Below, piece after piece: positions 25,707-34,973 of a stretch of 64,000 nucleotides of DNA. Source of the DNA: Alphaproteobacteria bacterium (GTDB lineage: Bacteria > Pseudomonadota > Alphaproteobacteria > SHVP01). Numbering within the stretch: position 1 is the first letter of the stretch; each line of letters opens with the position of its first letter. The notes below the pieces were generated by a model, which saw only the letters and a list, made by a program, of their open reading frames with translations, was not told where the DNA came from and ran no database searches. Position numbers and translations under genes: made by a program. The stretch covers positions 496,001 to 560,000 of the forward strand of contig JAVJOO010000005.1 of assembly GCA_040216735.1 (NCBI GenBank). The letters run 5' to 3'.

Positions 25707-26920
25707 GAAGCGACCGCGTGCCCAATCGCCGCGCTGTTGACACCCTGCCCGCGCAAAAAGCGTTTGATGTTGCGCGCCGCCTGGCGAATCCGTTGTTCGT
25801 TCTCGACCAGCGCGATGCGGACATATCCCTCGCCGTATTCGCCAAATCCGACGCCCGGTGAGACCGCTACGTTCGCTTCGCGCAGCAGGAGTTTGGCAAA
25901 TTCAAGCGAGCCTGCATCGCGGTATGCCGGCGGCAACGGCGCCCAAGCGAACATCGTCGCGGCGGGTGCCGGAATATCCCAACCGGCCTGGGCCATCGAC
26001 GAAACCAGCACGTCCCGTCGGCGGCGATACACAGTCCGAACTTCTTCAACGCAATCTTGCGGTCCATTAAGGGCGGCCGTGGCGGCAACCTGGATCGGCG
26101 TAAAGGCACCATAGTCGAGGTAGCTCTTCACCCGGGCCAGCGCGCCAATGAGGCGCTCGTTGCCGCAAGCAAAGCCAATGCGCCACCCCGGCATCGAGTA
26201 GGTCTTGCTCATCGAGGTAAATTCGACCGCGATATCGCGGGCACCTTCGACCTCCAAGATCGAGGGGGGCGGCTTGCCGTCGAAGAAGACCTCGGCATAG
26301 GCCAGGTCCGAGACAATGTAAATTTCCTGCTCGCGGCAGAACTTCACAACCTCGCGGTAGAAGTCGAGATCGACGACTTCCGCGGTGGGGTTTGCCGGAT
26401 AGCACAGGATCAGCGCGATTGGTTTGGGTATCGAATGGCGTACCGCGCGCTCGAGCGATTGCATGAGGTCGTCGCCGGCACCGGCCGGCAAATGCCGTAG
26501 GCTCGCGCCCGCAATAATGAAACCGAAACTATGGATCGGGTAACTCGGATTCGGACACAGGACCACATCGCCCGGCGCGGTGATCGCCTGGGCCAAGTTG
26601 GCTAGACCTTCCTTCGACCCCAACGTCACGATCGCCTCGCGCTCGGGATCTATTCGAACGCCAAAGCGACGATCGTAATACGCCGCCACCGCGCGGCGCA
26701 GGCCGGGAATGCCCCGTGAGCTCGAATAGCGGTGCGACCGAGGGTCCTGGACCGCCTCGGTCAACTTGGCGACGATATGGGGTGGGGTCGGCATATCCGG
26801 ATTGCCCATCCCGAGATCGATAATGTCCTCGCCCGCGGCACGGGCGGCAGCCTTCATCTGGTTCACTTCCGCGAACAGGTAGGGCGGCAGGCGTCGAATG
26901 CGATGGAACTCGCCATCCAT
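25703..26920 (-). CDS. Class I/II PLP aminotransferase (AlaC / LL-diaminopimelate aminotransferase-like)
   Basis: A 405-residue fold-type I aminotransferase. The PLP lysine is in SMSKTYSMPGWRIGFACGN. The YSSSRGIPGLRRAVAAYY segment, DVVLCPNPSYPIH and CYPANPTAEV are characteristic. In alphaproteobacteria genes in this position are variously annotated as LL-diaminopimelate aminotransferase, aspartate aminotransferase or alanine transaminase AlaC; sequence alone does not decide between them. It starts the operon aminotransferase - hom - glpX - recJ, which fits a role in aspartate-family or alanine metabolism. Length is normal and the active-site residues look intact. Confidence 0.9.
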   Translation of the reverse strand: MDGEFHRIRRLPPYLFAEVNQMKAAARAAGEDIIDLGMGNPDMPTPPHIVAKLTEAVQDPRSHRYSSSRGIPGLRRAVAAYYDRRFGVRIDPEREAIVTLGSKEGLANLAQAITAPGDVVLCPNPSYPIHSFGFIIAGASLRHLPAGAGDDLMQSLERAVRHSIPKPIALILCYPANPTAEVVDLDFYREVVKFCREQEIYIVSDLAYAEVFFDGKPPPSILEVEGARDIAVEFTSMSKTYSMPGWRIGFACGNERLIGALARVKSYLDYGAFTPIQVAATAALNGPQDCVEEVRTVYRRRRDVLVSSMAQAGWDIPAPAATMFAWAPLPPAYRDAGSLEFAKLLLREANVAVSPGVGFGEYGEGYVRIALVENEQRIRQAARNIKRFLRGQGVNSAAIGHAVAS

Positions 26921-26998
26921 GGGCGTAAACCTCAGCCAGAACGAGAATACCCGGGGACCACCGAGGCTACGGCGGCGCGGGCCGGCTGTTTCCTAGAC

Positions 26999-28408
26999 CT
27001 AACTCGTGGAAAAATCGAGGAAGATCTCAGCGCGGCGGTTACCGGCCTCGCCGGCCGGCATCGATTCGAAGAAGGCTGGATCGGCTGCCCCCCGTGCCTC
27101 GACAAAAATTGCCTCCGGCGGAACGCCGTTACGGATCAGTTCGTTGGCGACGGCCTGGGCACGGTCCAAGGATATCTTGAAGTTGGTCAGGTTGTGCTCG
27201 GCCACCGACATGTTCTTGGTCTTGCTGGAGGCGTGCCCAACGACCCGGATCACACCGCCGCGCGCCCGGTATTGCTCGGCAACGTCGCGCACCGTGCCGC
27301 GTGCACTCGCCGGAACCACAGCCGAATCATGGCCAAATTGAACCACGGCCCCGGTCGAACCGGCGTTGGTCTGGCTTTGGAAGGCCACCGTTTGGGTACC
27401 ACTGATCGGACCGACGTTGCGTTGCGTCGCCTCTAGGGCGGCATTGTAGGTGTCGCGCACGATCGACGAGACCGGCCGTTCGCCGGGCTGGATCGGCGAG
27501 GCGCTTGAGGCATTGAAACCGGCATTGGCCGGCGCCGTCGAAACCGTCGACGCCGAATCCAGCAACATCCGGGCAAACGTCTGACTGACCACCGTCTGAC
27601 CGAGGGCGACGGCTACGGTCGGCTGGGGCGGCATCACCAACTGCACGGTTTGGGGAGCGGTGGCGGGGGCGACGACCGCGGGCGCAGCGACTTGCGCGGG
27701 GCGCGCGGCGAGGGGGGGCGGCGCGGCCTCGACGGCGACCGCTGCACGCGGTACCGCTGGGGGCGCAGGCGCGACGGCAGGCGCGCGATCCTGGGCAATC
27801 TGAGGGGCAGCCCGGCGCGGTTCGGCTGCTGGCGGAGGCGTCCGCCGACCCGATGTTATCGTGCGGCGAGCATCGAGCGAGTCCTCGGCCATGGGCCGAG
27901 CCGGTGCGGCCTGAGGCGCCACGCGGCGATCTTCCAGAATGCTGGGACGCGCAGGCACTTCGGCGACCTGGCGCGGGGGTGCCGGCGGTGGGGTGGCGAC
28001 CGTCTCGGCCACACGCGGCGGGGGTGCCGGACGCGGTGCCGGGGTAGGTGCCGGTTCCGAACGTGCAACCGGTGAGACTGCGGCGACCTGTGGAGTCTCA
28101 TCGCGGCGAATCTCTTCGTCGGTGTATTGGGCGTTCTCACGATCGGCAACCAAACCTTGGGCCGTCTGCGTGCGTTGCTCGGCGCTGGAGGACGCTGGCC
28201 GGTCCGGCACATCGCTGACGGTTGGGAACGCTTCGTCGTCGCCGTCGCCTTTGAAGACGCCACTTACCTGACCGTAGAGTTTGCTGGGGTTTGCCCAGTT
28301 CGGCACCGAGGAACACGCTGACAATGTGGCGGTAAGCAGGACAATGAGACCGACCCGGCTCCATCCGCTATTATTCATCGGTTCGCTACGGCTCTGACGT
28401 TGATTCAT
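26999..28408 (-). CDS. OmpA-family outer-membrane lipoprotein with long Ala/Pro-rich linker
   Basis: A 469-residue lipoprotein. The lipobox LSAC puts the lipidated cysteine at residue 32. A disordered alanine/proline-rich region fills about residues 100-280. The C-terminal OmpA-like peptidoglycan-binding domain (VVQFGHDSAVVPASARGTV, then IRVVGHASSK, and NRRAEIFLDFS) occupies roughly the last 130 residues. It should anchor the outer membrane to peptidoglycan, as Pal does, but the linker is much longer than in Pal. A start ten residues later would give a more usual signal peptide; AGAGGA favours 28408. It is divergent from phaC and downstream of no obvious partner. Confidence 0.85.
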   Translation of the reverse strand: MNQRQSRSEPMNNSGWSRVGLIVLLTATLSACSSVPNWANPSKLYGQVSGVFKGDGDDEAFPTVSDVPDRPASSSAEQRTQTAQGLVADRENAQYTDEEIRRDETPQVAAVSPVARSEPAPTPAPRPAPPPRVAETVATPPPAPPRQVAEVPARPSILEDRRVAPQAAPARPMAEDSLDARRTITSGRRTPPPAAEPRRAAPQIAQDRAPAVAPAPPAVPRAAVAVEAAPPPLAARPAQVAAPAVVAPATAPQTVQLVMPPQPTVAVALGQTVVSQTFARMLLDSASTVSTAPANAGFNASSASPIQPGERPVSSIVRDTYNAALEATQRNVGPISGTQTVAFQSQTNAGSTGAVVQFGHDSAVVPASARGTVRDVAEQYRARGGVIRVVGHASSKTKNMSVAEHNLTNFKISLDRAQAVANELIRNGVPPEAIFVEARGAADPAFFESMPAGEAGNRRAEIFLDFSTS

Positions 28409-28558
28409 GTCCGCGATCCTCTATATGTCCGGCACGGGCGAGGCCGCAGCCTATACCGCGCCAGACAGAGTTCAATTGCTTTGTCTGACGTTCGGCCCGC
28501 GAAGCCCAACAAACCATAGTTTTCAAAGGCTTCGGGCGATACCATAAAGGATCATCTT

Positions 28559-30337
28559 ATGTCCGATCAACATGGCGATGCGAGGCCAGGGGACGAGACG
28601 GCGGTTCTCGGCGAAAACCTCCAAAGATTGAGCGCCCAGTGGCAGCGCCTGTTCCAGGCCTACATAAGGCAACTGGGGGACGCCGAACGCCTGCCGTTCG
28701 ACCCGGCAACCGTCGGAAACGCCTTTTTGCGTTTGGGTGGCCAGATGCTTGCCGACCCCCAGCACCTCGCCGAAGCGCAGATGAAACTGTGGCGCGACTA
28801 CCTCGACCTATGGCGGGGCGCCGCCACCGGGCACACGGCGGCGACACCTGCAGGCGCCCCGGAAAAGGGCGACCGACGGTTCAAGGACTCCGAATGGAGC
28901 GAAAACCGGGTTTTCGATCTCCTCAAACAGTCGTATCTGATTACCGCACGATGGTTGCAGAAAACCGTCAGCGACGTCGAAGGGTTGGATGACGACACAC
29001 GTCGCAAGGTCGACTTCTACACCCGGCAATTCGTCGACGCGATGTCGCCCACCAACTTCTTCCATACCAATCCCGAAGTTATCCGTAGGACGGTCGAGAC
29101 GCACGGTGAGAACCTCGTCGATGGCCTCGACAACTTGATCAGAGACCTCGAAAGCGGCAAGGGGATTAGTCAGACGGATGCCGCAGCGTTCGAGGTCGGT
29201 CGAAACGTCGCTACCACGCCCGGCAAAGTGGTGTTTCAGAACCGCCTGTTTCAGCTGATCCAGTACACGCCGACGACCGACGAAACCTTTGCCGTGCCCC
29301 TGCTGATCTGCCCACCGTGGATCAACAAGTACTACATTCTAGATCTCAAGCCAGAGAACTCCTTCGTCGCCTGGGCCGTTTCGCAGGGGTTCACAGTCTT
29401 CGTCATTTCCTGGGTCAACCCCGACGCCAGCTATGCCGACACCGGGTTCGAGGACTATATGCACGACGGACTCTTGGCGGCGGTCGATGCCGTCCTGGCG
29501 GCGACCGGTCATTCGCAGGTCAACGCGGTTGGCTACTGCGTCGGCGGCACTCTACTTGCGACCACCCTCGCCTATCTCGCAACGAAGAAAGATCGGCGCG
29601 TCAACGCGGCGACATTCCTCACATCGTTGGTCGATTTCGAAGACTGTGGCGAATTGCGGGTGTTCATCGACGAGGAGCAACTCAAAATCCTCGACGAACG
29701 CATGGACGAAGAAGGTGTCCTTGACGGCCGCCGAATGGCAGCGGCGTTCAACATGATGCGCGCCAACGATCTGATTTGGTCGTTTGTCGTCAACAACTAC
29801 CTTCTCGGCAAGCATCCAATACCGTTCGATTTGTTGTTTTGGAACGCCGACGGTACCAACATGCCGCATGCCATGCACACGTTCTATCTGCGCAACATGT
29901 ACCTGAAGAACCTGTTGTCGAAGCCTGGCGGCATCGAGATCGACGGCGTTCCCATCGACTTGGGCAAGATCTCGTTGCCTTCGTATGTATTGTCCACCAA
30001 GGAGGACCACATCGCGCCCTGGCGGTCGTGCTACCTCCTTCCGCAGCTAACTGGGGGCGACACCCGCTTCGTGCTGGCTCAGTCCGGTCATGTGGCCGGC
30101 GTCATCAGCCCGCCGGGGAAGACCAAATACGGCCATTGGACCAACGACGACCTGACCAAGGACGCCGAGGCCTGGCTCGCCGGTGCGACTGAAAACAGCG
30201 GATCCTGGTGGCCCGATTGGGCGGCCTGGCTGGCCCCACAATCGGGCGAGAAGGTAGCCGCGCGCATTCCTGGCAAAGGAAAGCTCAAGGCCATCGAGGA
30301 TGCGCCTGGCAGTTACGTCAAAAAGGCCATCGCCTAG
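28559..30337 (+). CDS. phaC: Class I polyhydroxyalkanoate synthase PhaC
   Basis: A 592-residue class I PHA synthase. It polymerises (R)-3-hydroxyacyl-CoA, mainly 3-hydroxybutyryl-CoA, into storage granules. The modified lipase box GYCVGG places the nucleophilic cysteine at C327. The aspartate is in STKEDHIAPW and the general-base histidine in QSGHVAGVISPPG. The N-terminal domain and the PPWINKYYILDL segment are typical. AAAGGATC precedes the ATG. No thiolase, reductase, phasin or phaR gene is adjacent, so the pathway genes lie elsewhere. The 150-base gap between the OmpA lipoprotein and phaC shows no promoter I would commit to. Confidence 0.95.
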   Translation: MSDQHGDARPGDETAVLGENLQRLSAQWQRLFQAYIRQLGDAERLPFDPATVGNAFLRLGGQMLADPQHLAEAQMKLWRDYLDLWRGAATGHTAATPAGAPEKGDRRFKDSEWSENRVFDLLKQSYLITARWLQKTVSDVEGLDDDTRRKVDFYTRQFVDAMSPTNFFHTNPEVIRRTVETHGENLVDGLDNLIRDLESGKGISQTDAAAFEVGRNVATTPGKVVFQNRLFQLIQYTPTTDETFAVPLLICPPWINKYYILDLKPENSFVAWAVSQGFTVFVISWVNPDASYADTGFEDYMHDGLLAAVDAVLAATGHSQVNAVGYCVGGTLLATTLAYLATKKDRRVNAATFLTSLVDFEDCGELRVFIDEEQLKILDERMDEEGVLDGRRMAAAFNMMRANDLIWSFVVNNYLLGKHPIPFDLLFWNADGTNMPHAMHTFYLRNMYLKNLLSKPGGIEIDGVPIDLGKISLPSYVLSTKEDHIAPWRSCYLLPQLTGGDTRFVLAQSGHVAGVISPPGKTKYGHWTNDDLTKDAEAWLAGATENSGSWWPDWAAWLAPQSGEKVAARIPGKGKLKAIEDAPGSYVKKAIA

Positions 30338-30340
30338 GGA

Positions 30341-31186
30341 CTAGGTCTCGATCTCGTCGCCGGTTTCTTCTTCGTCCCGGAGAAAATTCTCGACATCGTT
30401 GCTGTCGAATTCGTCGAGATCGAACTCGTCGAGGCATTGACCGTCGACAACGCCTCGCTCGCAGTCGCCGGCGGTCGCCGGCCTATCTTCTACTGACTCC
30501 GATTCTTGCCCGTCCCGCGGTACGAGACGGGCAAATGGATCGTCTTCATCGTCGTCGAGCGGCACAACGGCACCGTCTTCGCGCGGCAGGCTTCCGACCT
30601 CGACATCTTCCCGCGGCAAAGCCAGCGGCACTGTTGCCTCGTCCTGGGTCGGTGCCACAGCAGGCGGACCGTCCGCCGGCGGCAGAACCGCAGGCAACGG
30701 TTCGACCGACCGCGGTCGCTCGGGCGGTGGCGGGAGCAAGGCAAATTCCTGCCTCAGATTCTCCTCGGAAAGTTGGAGTCGGCCAAAAACAAGTTGATAC
30801 AAGCCATTGCCGGTATCCTCGGCCAGACCTGCCCCTCGGTCGAATCGCTCGTAGGTGAGTTCGCCTTGGATGAAGCGCCCGTCCTCGCATTTCATCATCA
30901 GCCGGGTTGTCGTTCCCGGTGCAACCCTGTCGATGCCCCCGACTCCCGTGATTCCTCGACACTCAGTGCGATCGCCGATCCCGAACAGGGTGATCGATGA
31001 GGTCGGTTCGCCAAACACCGTTTCAAAGGTCCCGACAAGGAGTTCGTTGGACGTCGTCTCGCGGGCGGCAATGAACAGTGTCTTGGCCGGCAGACTGGGG
31101 GCACAACCTGCGACGGCGGCGGCCAAAAGCAACCACCCAAACCCGCCTCGCCCGGTCTTCGCCAATTTCTGATGCTGTTGCGTCAA
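30341..31186 (-). CDS. Unknown lipoprotein with strongly acidic C-terminal tail
   Basis: A 281-residue protein I do not recognise. A lipoprotein signal peptide is clear: GWLLLAAAVAGC, with lipidation at the cysteine. The first half of the mature protein could be a compact beta-rich domain (TLFGIGDRTECRGI, RLMMKCEDGRFIQGELTYERF). It is followed by a proline/alanine-rich linker and then a tail dominated by Asp and Glu, with a near repeat (LDEFDLDEFDSNDVENF). The start is probably a TTG at 31186. It is convergent with phaC, with a three-base gap, and follows the carbonic anhydrase gene on the same strand. A periplasmic or outer-membrane role is likely; ion or protein binding by the tail is a guess. 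Confidence 0.7.
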   Translation of the reverse strand: MTQQHQKLAKTGRGGFGWLLLAAAVAGCAPSLPAKTLFIAARETTSNELLVGTFETVFGEPTSSITLFGIGDRTECRGITGVGGIDRVAPGTTTRLMMKCEDGRFIQGELTYERFDRGAGLAEDTGNGLYQLVFGRLQLSEENLRQEFALLPPPPERPRSVEPLPAVLPPADGPPAVAPTQDEATVPLALPREDVEVGSLPREDGAVVPLDDDEDDPFARLVPRDGQESESVEDRPATAGDCERGVVDGQCLDEFDLDEFDSNDVENFLRDEEETGDEIET

Positions 31187-31212
31187 ACCCTGAACGTCCT
31201 ACTTCCCTCGCA

Positions 31213-31773
31213 TCAAGCCGATGCCGTATCGCCCGTACCCAGACCTAGTGCCTTGCGGTACTCCGCGGCCATGCGGCTGTAGTGCAGCGCCGTCCCGGCA
31301 TTATACGCGATCTCGTCGGCCGTGAGGTCGCGCATGTATTTGGCCGGTCGGCCCGCCCATAGTTGGCCGCTCGGCACGCGCTTCCCTGGCGTGAGCAACG
31401 ATCCTGCTGCAAGCATGGAATCGGTTTCGACTTCGGCATCGTCCATCACCGTGGCCGCCATCCCGACGAAACACCGCGACTGCAAGCGACAGGCATGGAG
31501 CAATACCTTGTGACCGATCGTGACTTCGTCGCCTATCCAAGCATCGCCACCCTCGCGGCGACTCACATGAACGATCGATCCGTCCTGTATATTGGTGCGA
31601 GCGCCGATTCGAATGACGTTGACGTCGCCGCGGATCGCGCACTGGAACCAAATGTTGGAGCCCACGCCAATCTCGACGTCCCCGATTACGCAGGCACCGG
31701 GCGCGAGGAAAACGTCGGACGCCAATCGAGGCGTCACGCCCCGATACGGCAATACGATTCCGCCGGCCTCCAC
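31213..31773 (-). CDS. Gamma-carbonic anhydrase family protein
   Basis: A 186-residue left-handed beta-helix protein with hexapeptide repeats. The three histidines that bind metal in gamma-carbonic anhydrases can be placed: one in GSIVHVSRREGG and two in VTIGHKVLLHACRL. FVGMAATVMDDAEVE also matches the family. Related proteins (YrdA, PaaY, CaiE) share the fold, and not all have carbonic anhydrase activity; PaaY-type thioesterase activity is possible. It starts seven bases after argC on the same strand, so the two are probably co-transcribed, without an obvious metabolic link. Confidence 0.88.
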   Translation of the reverse strand: MEAGGIVLPYRGVTPRLASDVFLAPGACVIGDVEIGVGSNIWFQCAIRGDVNVIRIGARTNIQDGSIVHVSRREGGDAWIGDEVTIGHKVLLHACRLQSRCFVGMAATVMDDAEVETDSMLAAGSLLTPGKRVPSGQLWAGRPAKYMRDLTADEIAYNAGTALHYSRMAAEYRKALGLGTGDTASA

Positions 31774-31780
31774 GCCGCCC

Positions 31781-32911
31781 TTACGGAAACAGGGGACGTT
31801 GCTCTAAGGACAGCGTCTCAGCCAACCCGAACATGACGTTCATGTTCTGGATGGCCTGACCCGATGCGCCTTTGACCAAGTTGTCGATCGCCGACAACAG
31901 GATGGCGCGGCCCTTGACCCGATCGGGATAGACTCCGATCAGACTATGGTTCGACCCGCGCACATGCCGCGTCGCCGGCGAAACGCCTTCGGGAACAACG
32001 CTCACGAACGGCTCGGCGGCGTAGCGGGCGGACAATGTCTCCCGTAGGTCCGCTGCCGTCGCGCCGGCTGCAAGCCGAACATAGATCGTCGACAAGATAC
32101 CCCGGTTCATCGGCATGAGGTGCGGCGTGAAGTTCACGACGATGTCGCGCCCCGCAGCCCGGGCGAGCCCTTGCTCGATCTCCGGGCCGTGCCGGTGCCC
32201 GGCGACGCCGTAGGCATGGATCCCCTCGGACACCTCGCCAAACAGACTGCCCTCCTTGGCCGCGCGACCCGCACCGCTGACGCCCGATTTGGCATCGACG
32301 ATAATGTCGTCGGGGTCGATCTGGCCGACCTCGATCAACGGCACCAACGGGAGCAACGCGCTTGTCGGATAGCAACCCGGACAGGCGACCAACCGGGCGT
32401 CCCGGATATCGTCGCGGGCGAGTTCGGTCAGACCGTAAACGGCCTCGGCCTGAAGTTGGGGCGACCTATGCGGGTGGCCGTACCATTCGGCATAGGTCTC
32501 GACATTGTCCAACCGGAAGTCCGCGGACAAGTCGATGACCCGCACCCCGGCCGGAATCCCGGCGATCATGTCTTCGCGCCGCTCGGTCAGAAGTTCGTCG
32601 AGGGCGTCGTGGTCGGTGTGGTGCAGCAAGCCCGCCACGATCTCTTGGGTTGTGCCGTGCGGTAGCGCACAGAAAATGAGGTCGGCTTCGACCCCGCGCC
32701 ATTCTACCTCGTCGATCTTAATGAGACCGGGCAGCCCCAGACCGAAGAGGTGCGGAAACACCTCGCTGATGTCCCGCCCGGCATGTCGGTCCGCCGTCAG
32801 CAGAACGATCTCGACATTGGGGTGATTGCAGAGGAGCCGAATTAGCTCGGCGCCGGTGTACCCGCTCGCCCCGAGAATGCCGACGCGGATCTTCTTTCCT
32901 TCGCTGGACAT
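31781..32911 (-). CDS. argC: N-acetyl-gamma-glutamyl-phosphate reductase ArgC
   Basis: A 376-residue NADPH-dependent reductase that makes N-acetylglutamate semialdehyde in arginine synthesis. RVGILGASGYTGAELIRLL binds NADPH at the N-terminus. The catalytic cysteine is in ACPGCYPTSALLPL. GVSGAGRAAKEGSLF and PHLMPMNRGI are also typical. It is slightly longer than many type 1 ArgC proteins because of an insertion around LTERREDMIAGIPAG. A GGGAG ribosome site precedes the ATG. It follows the rplM-rpsI operon but is separated from it by a strong terminator, so it should have its own promoter. Confidence 0.95.
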   Translation of the reverse strand: MSSEGKKIRVGILGASGYTGAELIRLLCNHPNVEIVLLTADRHAGRDISEVFPHLFGLGLPGLIKIDEVEWRGVEADLIFCALPHGTTQEIVAGLLHHTDHDALDELLTERREDMIAGIPAGVRVIDLSADFRLDNVETYAEWYGHPHRSPQLQAEAVYGLTELARDDIRDARLVACPGCYPTSALLPLVPLIEVGQIDPDDIIVDAKSGVSGAGRAAKEGSLFGEVSEGIHAYGVAGHRHGPEIEQGLARAAGRDIVVNFTPHLMPMNRGILSTIYVRLAAGATAADLRETLSARYAAEPFVSVVPEGVSPATRHVRGSNHSLIGVYPDRVKGRAILLSAIDNLVKGASGQAIQNMNVMFGLAETLSLEQRPLFP

Positions 32912-32944
32912 GACTTAACTCCCGCAGATGGGTCCAAATGCCCA

Positions 32945-32974
32945 TAAAAAAGGGGCGTCCGTCAAGACGCCCCT
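32945..32974 (-). terminator. Rho-independent terminator of rplM-rpsI
   Basis: On the minus strand a perfect 9-bp stem (AGGGGCGTC with GACGCCCCT, six-base loop) ends in six thymines. It begins 24 bases after the rpsI stop. This is a textbook terminator and separates the ribosomal protein operon from argC. Confidence 0.95.
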
Positions 32975-32997
32975 CGGGGTCGAAAAAAACGGGCGGA

Positions 32998-33510
32998 TTA
33001 GCGCTTCGAAAACTGGAAGCTTCGGCGGGCCTTGGCCTTGCCGTATTTCTTGCGCTCGACGACACGGCTATCGCGCGTCAGGAAGCCATTCTTTTTCAGA
33101 ACAGGACGTAGGGACGGCTCATAGCGAATCAAGGCATGGCTGATGCCGTGACGGACAGCCCCCGCCTGACCCGACAGCCCGCCACCGGTGACGGTGCAGA
33201 TAACGTCGTACTGACCTTCGCGGCCCGCGGTCTCCAGCGGCTGATTGATGATCATGCGGAGTACCGGGCGGGCAAAGTAGACCTCGCTCGTGCGGCCATT
33301 GACCGTCACGCGACCAGCGCCCGGTTTGATCCAAACCCGCGCGACAGCGTTCTTGCGTCGACCCGTTGCATAGGAGCGCCCTTGGGCATCGATCTCGGGT
33401 TCAGCCGGTGCGGCGTCCTCGACGGCAACGATCCCTGCGGCCCCGGCAGGCGCACTTGCCCCCGTCGTCAACGACTTAAGATCGGAAAGCGATTGTCTCT
33501 CGTCGGCCAT
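32998..33510 (-). CDS. rpsI: 30S ribosomal protein S9
   Basis: A 170-residue S9. The conserved core begins at [19 protein letters not shown] near residue 47 and ends with the highly basic [14 protein letters not shown], whose last residues reach the P-site tRNA. The first 45 residues or so are an alanine-rich extension ([14 protein letters not shown]), as seen in S9 of Alphaproteobacteria. The gene follows rplM by two bases, the usual pairing, and is ended by a strong terminator. Confidence 0.98.
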   Translation of the reverse strand: MADERQSLSDLKSLTTGASAPAGAAGIVAVEDAAPAEPEIDAQGRSYATGRRKNAVARVWIKPGAGRVTVNGRTSEVYFARPVLRMIINQPLETAGREGQYDVICTVTGGGLSGQAGAVRHGISHALIRYEPSLRPVLKKNGFLTRDSRVVERKKYGKAKARRSFQFSKR

Positions 33511-33512
33511 GA

Positions 33513-33980
33513 TTAGGCTGCCCTATTGTTTTTCGAATTCATGGAAGCCACGTCCAGCACTTCGGGTTCCTGCGCAGCATGCGGATGCTCCGCGCCGGCA
33601 TACACCTTAAGATGGCCCAATTGCCGGCGCGCCAGGGGGCTTTCCTTTGGCAGCATCCGTTGGACGGCCTTGATGACGACCCGCTCCGGATGGTCGCCAC
33701 CGAGAATCTCGCCGGCGGTCCGTTGCTTTATCCCGCCGGGATAGCCCGTGTGACGGTAGTAGATTTTGTCCGCAAGTTTGTTCCCGGTCACCCTGATTTT
33801 GTCGGCATTGACGACAATCACGTTGTCGCCCCCGTCGACGTGCGGGGTATAGGTCGGCTTGTGCTTACCCCGTAGGCGATCGGCTATAATGACGGCCAAG
33901 CGGCCCAGAATCAGGCCCTCGGCGTCGATCAACAGCCACTTCTTCTGGACTTCGGCAGGTTTTGCGGAGTAGGTCTTCAT
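33513..33980 (-). CDS. rplM: 50S ribosomal protein L13
   Basis: A 155-residue L13 of normal length. Conserved stretches are [53 protein letters not shown] and a terminal [20 protein letters not shown]13 is an early assembly protein of the large subunit. It is the first gene of the rplM-rpsI operon and lies behind a good sigma70-type promoter. Confidence 0.98.
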   Translation of the reverse strand: MKTYSAKPAEVQKKWLLIDAEGLILGRLAVIIADRLRGKHKPTYTPHVDGGDNVIVVNADKIRVTGNKLADKIYYRHTGYPGGIKQRTAGEILGGDHPERVVIKAVQRMLPKESPLARRQLGHLKVYAGAEHPHAAQEPEVLDVASMNSKNNRAA

Positions 33981-34021
33981 GGTCTAGCGTCCTTTGGCGG
34001 GTATTCCCGCAATGGCGCGGG

Positions 34022-34049
34022 AGTATGCCCGTGAAATTGGAGATGTCAA
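34022..34049 (-). promoter_or_regulatory. Promoter of the rplM-rpsI operon
   Basis: On the minus strand a perfect TTGACA (34049-34044) and CATACT (34027-34022) are separated by 16 bases. The -10 matches consensus at four of six positions. The predicted start of transcription near 34015 leaves about 35 bases before the rplM ATG, and a small hairpin (GCGGG-AATA-CCCGC) lies inside that leader. Confidence 0.65.
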
Positions 34050-34083
34050 CGATTTCTGGCTGAATTTCAGAGGGTTAGAGAAA

Positions 34084-34099
34084 CGGTATCTAAATACCG
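34084..34099. repeat. Perfect inverted repeat in the rplM / enoyl-CoA hydratase divergent region
   Basis: CGGTAT and ATACCG are separated by CTAA, a perfect 6-bp inverted repeat. It lies upstream of the rplM promoter and about 70 bases before the hydratase start. A dimeric regulator could bind here; I cannot say which gene it would serve. Confidence 0.5.
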
Positions 34100-34166
34100 C
34101 AACCAGAGGGTAGCCGCAGGCGTTCCGCCCCTAAGCTGCAACCAGCCGAATCCGGGTGTTTCGAAC

Positions 34167-34973
34167 ATGACCCAACACGCTGCCGCCAAATCCAGTTCCA
34201 CCCCGCCGCTTGTTCGTCAAACCGAGGACGGCGGCGTGGTCACCGTTACGCTCAACCGGCCCGAGGCGCGCAACGCTCTGTCGCGCGGGCTCATGTCCGC
34301 CTTGCAAGAAACCTTCGAGACGATTGGCGCTTCTTCCGCCCGGACGGTGATCCTAGCGGGTGAAGGACCGGCGTTCTGCGCCGGACACGACCTTAAGGAG
34401 ATCCGCAGCGATCCACGGGCGCAAACTTACGAGGCCTTGTTTGCGCAATGCAGCCGCCTGATGCAGACCATCGTGGCCCTACCCCAACCGGTAATCGCCC
34501 GAGTCCACGGCCCTGCCTCCGCCGCCGGGTGCCAGTTGGTTGCAACCTGCGACCTCGCCATCGCCGGTACAAGCGCCCGATTCGCCACCCCCGGCGTCAA
34601 CATCGGCCTGTTCTGCTCGACGCCCATGGTGGCGCTCAGCCGCAACGTGTCTTCCAAGCACGCGATGGAAATGCTGCTGACCGGCGACATGTACGATGCC
34701 CCGGAAGCCGTCCGCATGGGCCTGGTCAATCGTGCCGTGGCGGACCACGAACTAGTCGACGCGGTCGATACCCTTGCTCGAAAAATCGCGACGAAGTCGG
34801 CGACGACGATAAAGATCGGTAAACAGGCGTTCTATCTGCAACAGGAAATGGACCTTGCCGCGGCATACGACTACGCCTCGCGGGTGATGACCGAAAACAT
34901 GCTCACCCGCGACGCCGAAGAAGGCATCGATGCTTTTATAGAAAAGCGCCCGCCGCAGTGGGAAAACCCGTAA
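34167..34973 (+). CDS. Enoyl-CoA hydratase/isomerase family protein
   Basis: A 268-residue crotonase-fold enzyme. It shows TLNRPEARNALSRGLM near the start and the oxyanion-forming loop FCAGHDLKEIRSDP; the second oxyanion region is PASAAGCQLVATCDLAIAG. In enoyl-CoA hydratases two glutamates do the chemistry. Here the first would fall in the AAGCQLVA stretch, where a Cys/Gln occurs instead, so a hydratase activity is uncertain. The ECHDC3-like subgroup shares this pattern. The stop is immediately followed by the GTG of the CoA-binding protein gene, so the two are an operon. Confidence 0.85.
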   Translation: MTQHAAAKSSSTPPLVRQTEDGGVVTVTLNRPEARNALSRGLMSALQETFETIGASSARTVILAGEGPAFCAGHDLKEIRSDPRAQTYEALFAQCSRLMQTIVALPQPVIARVHGPASAAGCQLVATCDLAIAGTSARFATPGVNIGLFCSTPMVALSRNVSSKHAMEMLLTGDMYDAPEAVRMGLVNRAVADHELVDAVDTLARKIATKSATTIKIGKQAFYLQQEMDLAAAYDYASRVMTENMLTRDAEEGIDAFIEKRPPQWENP

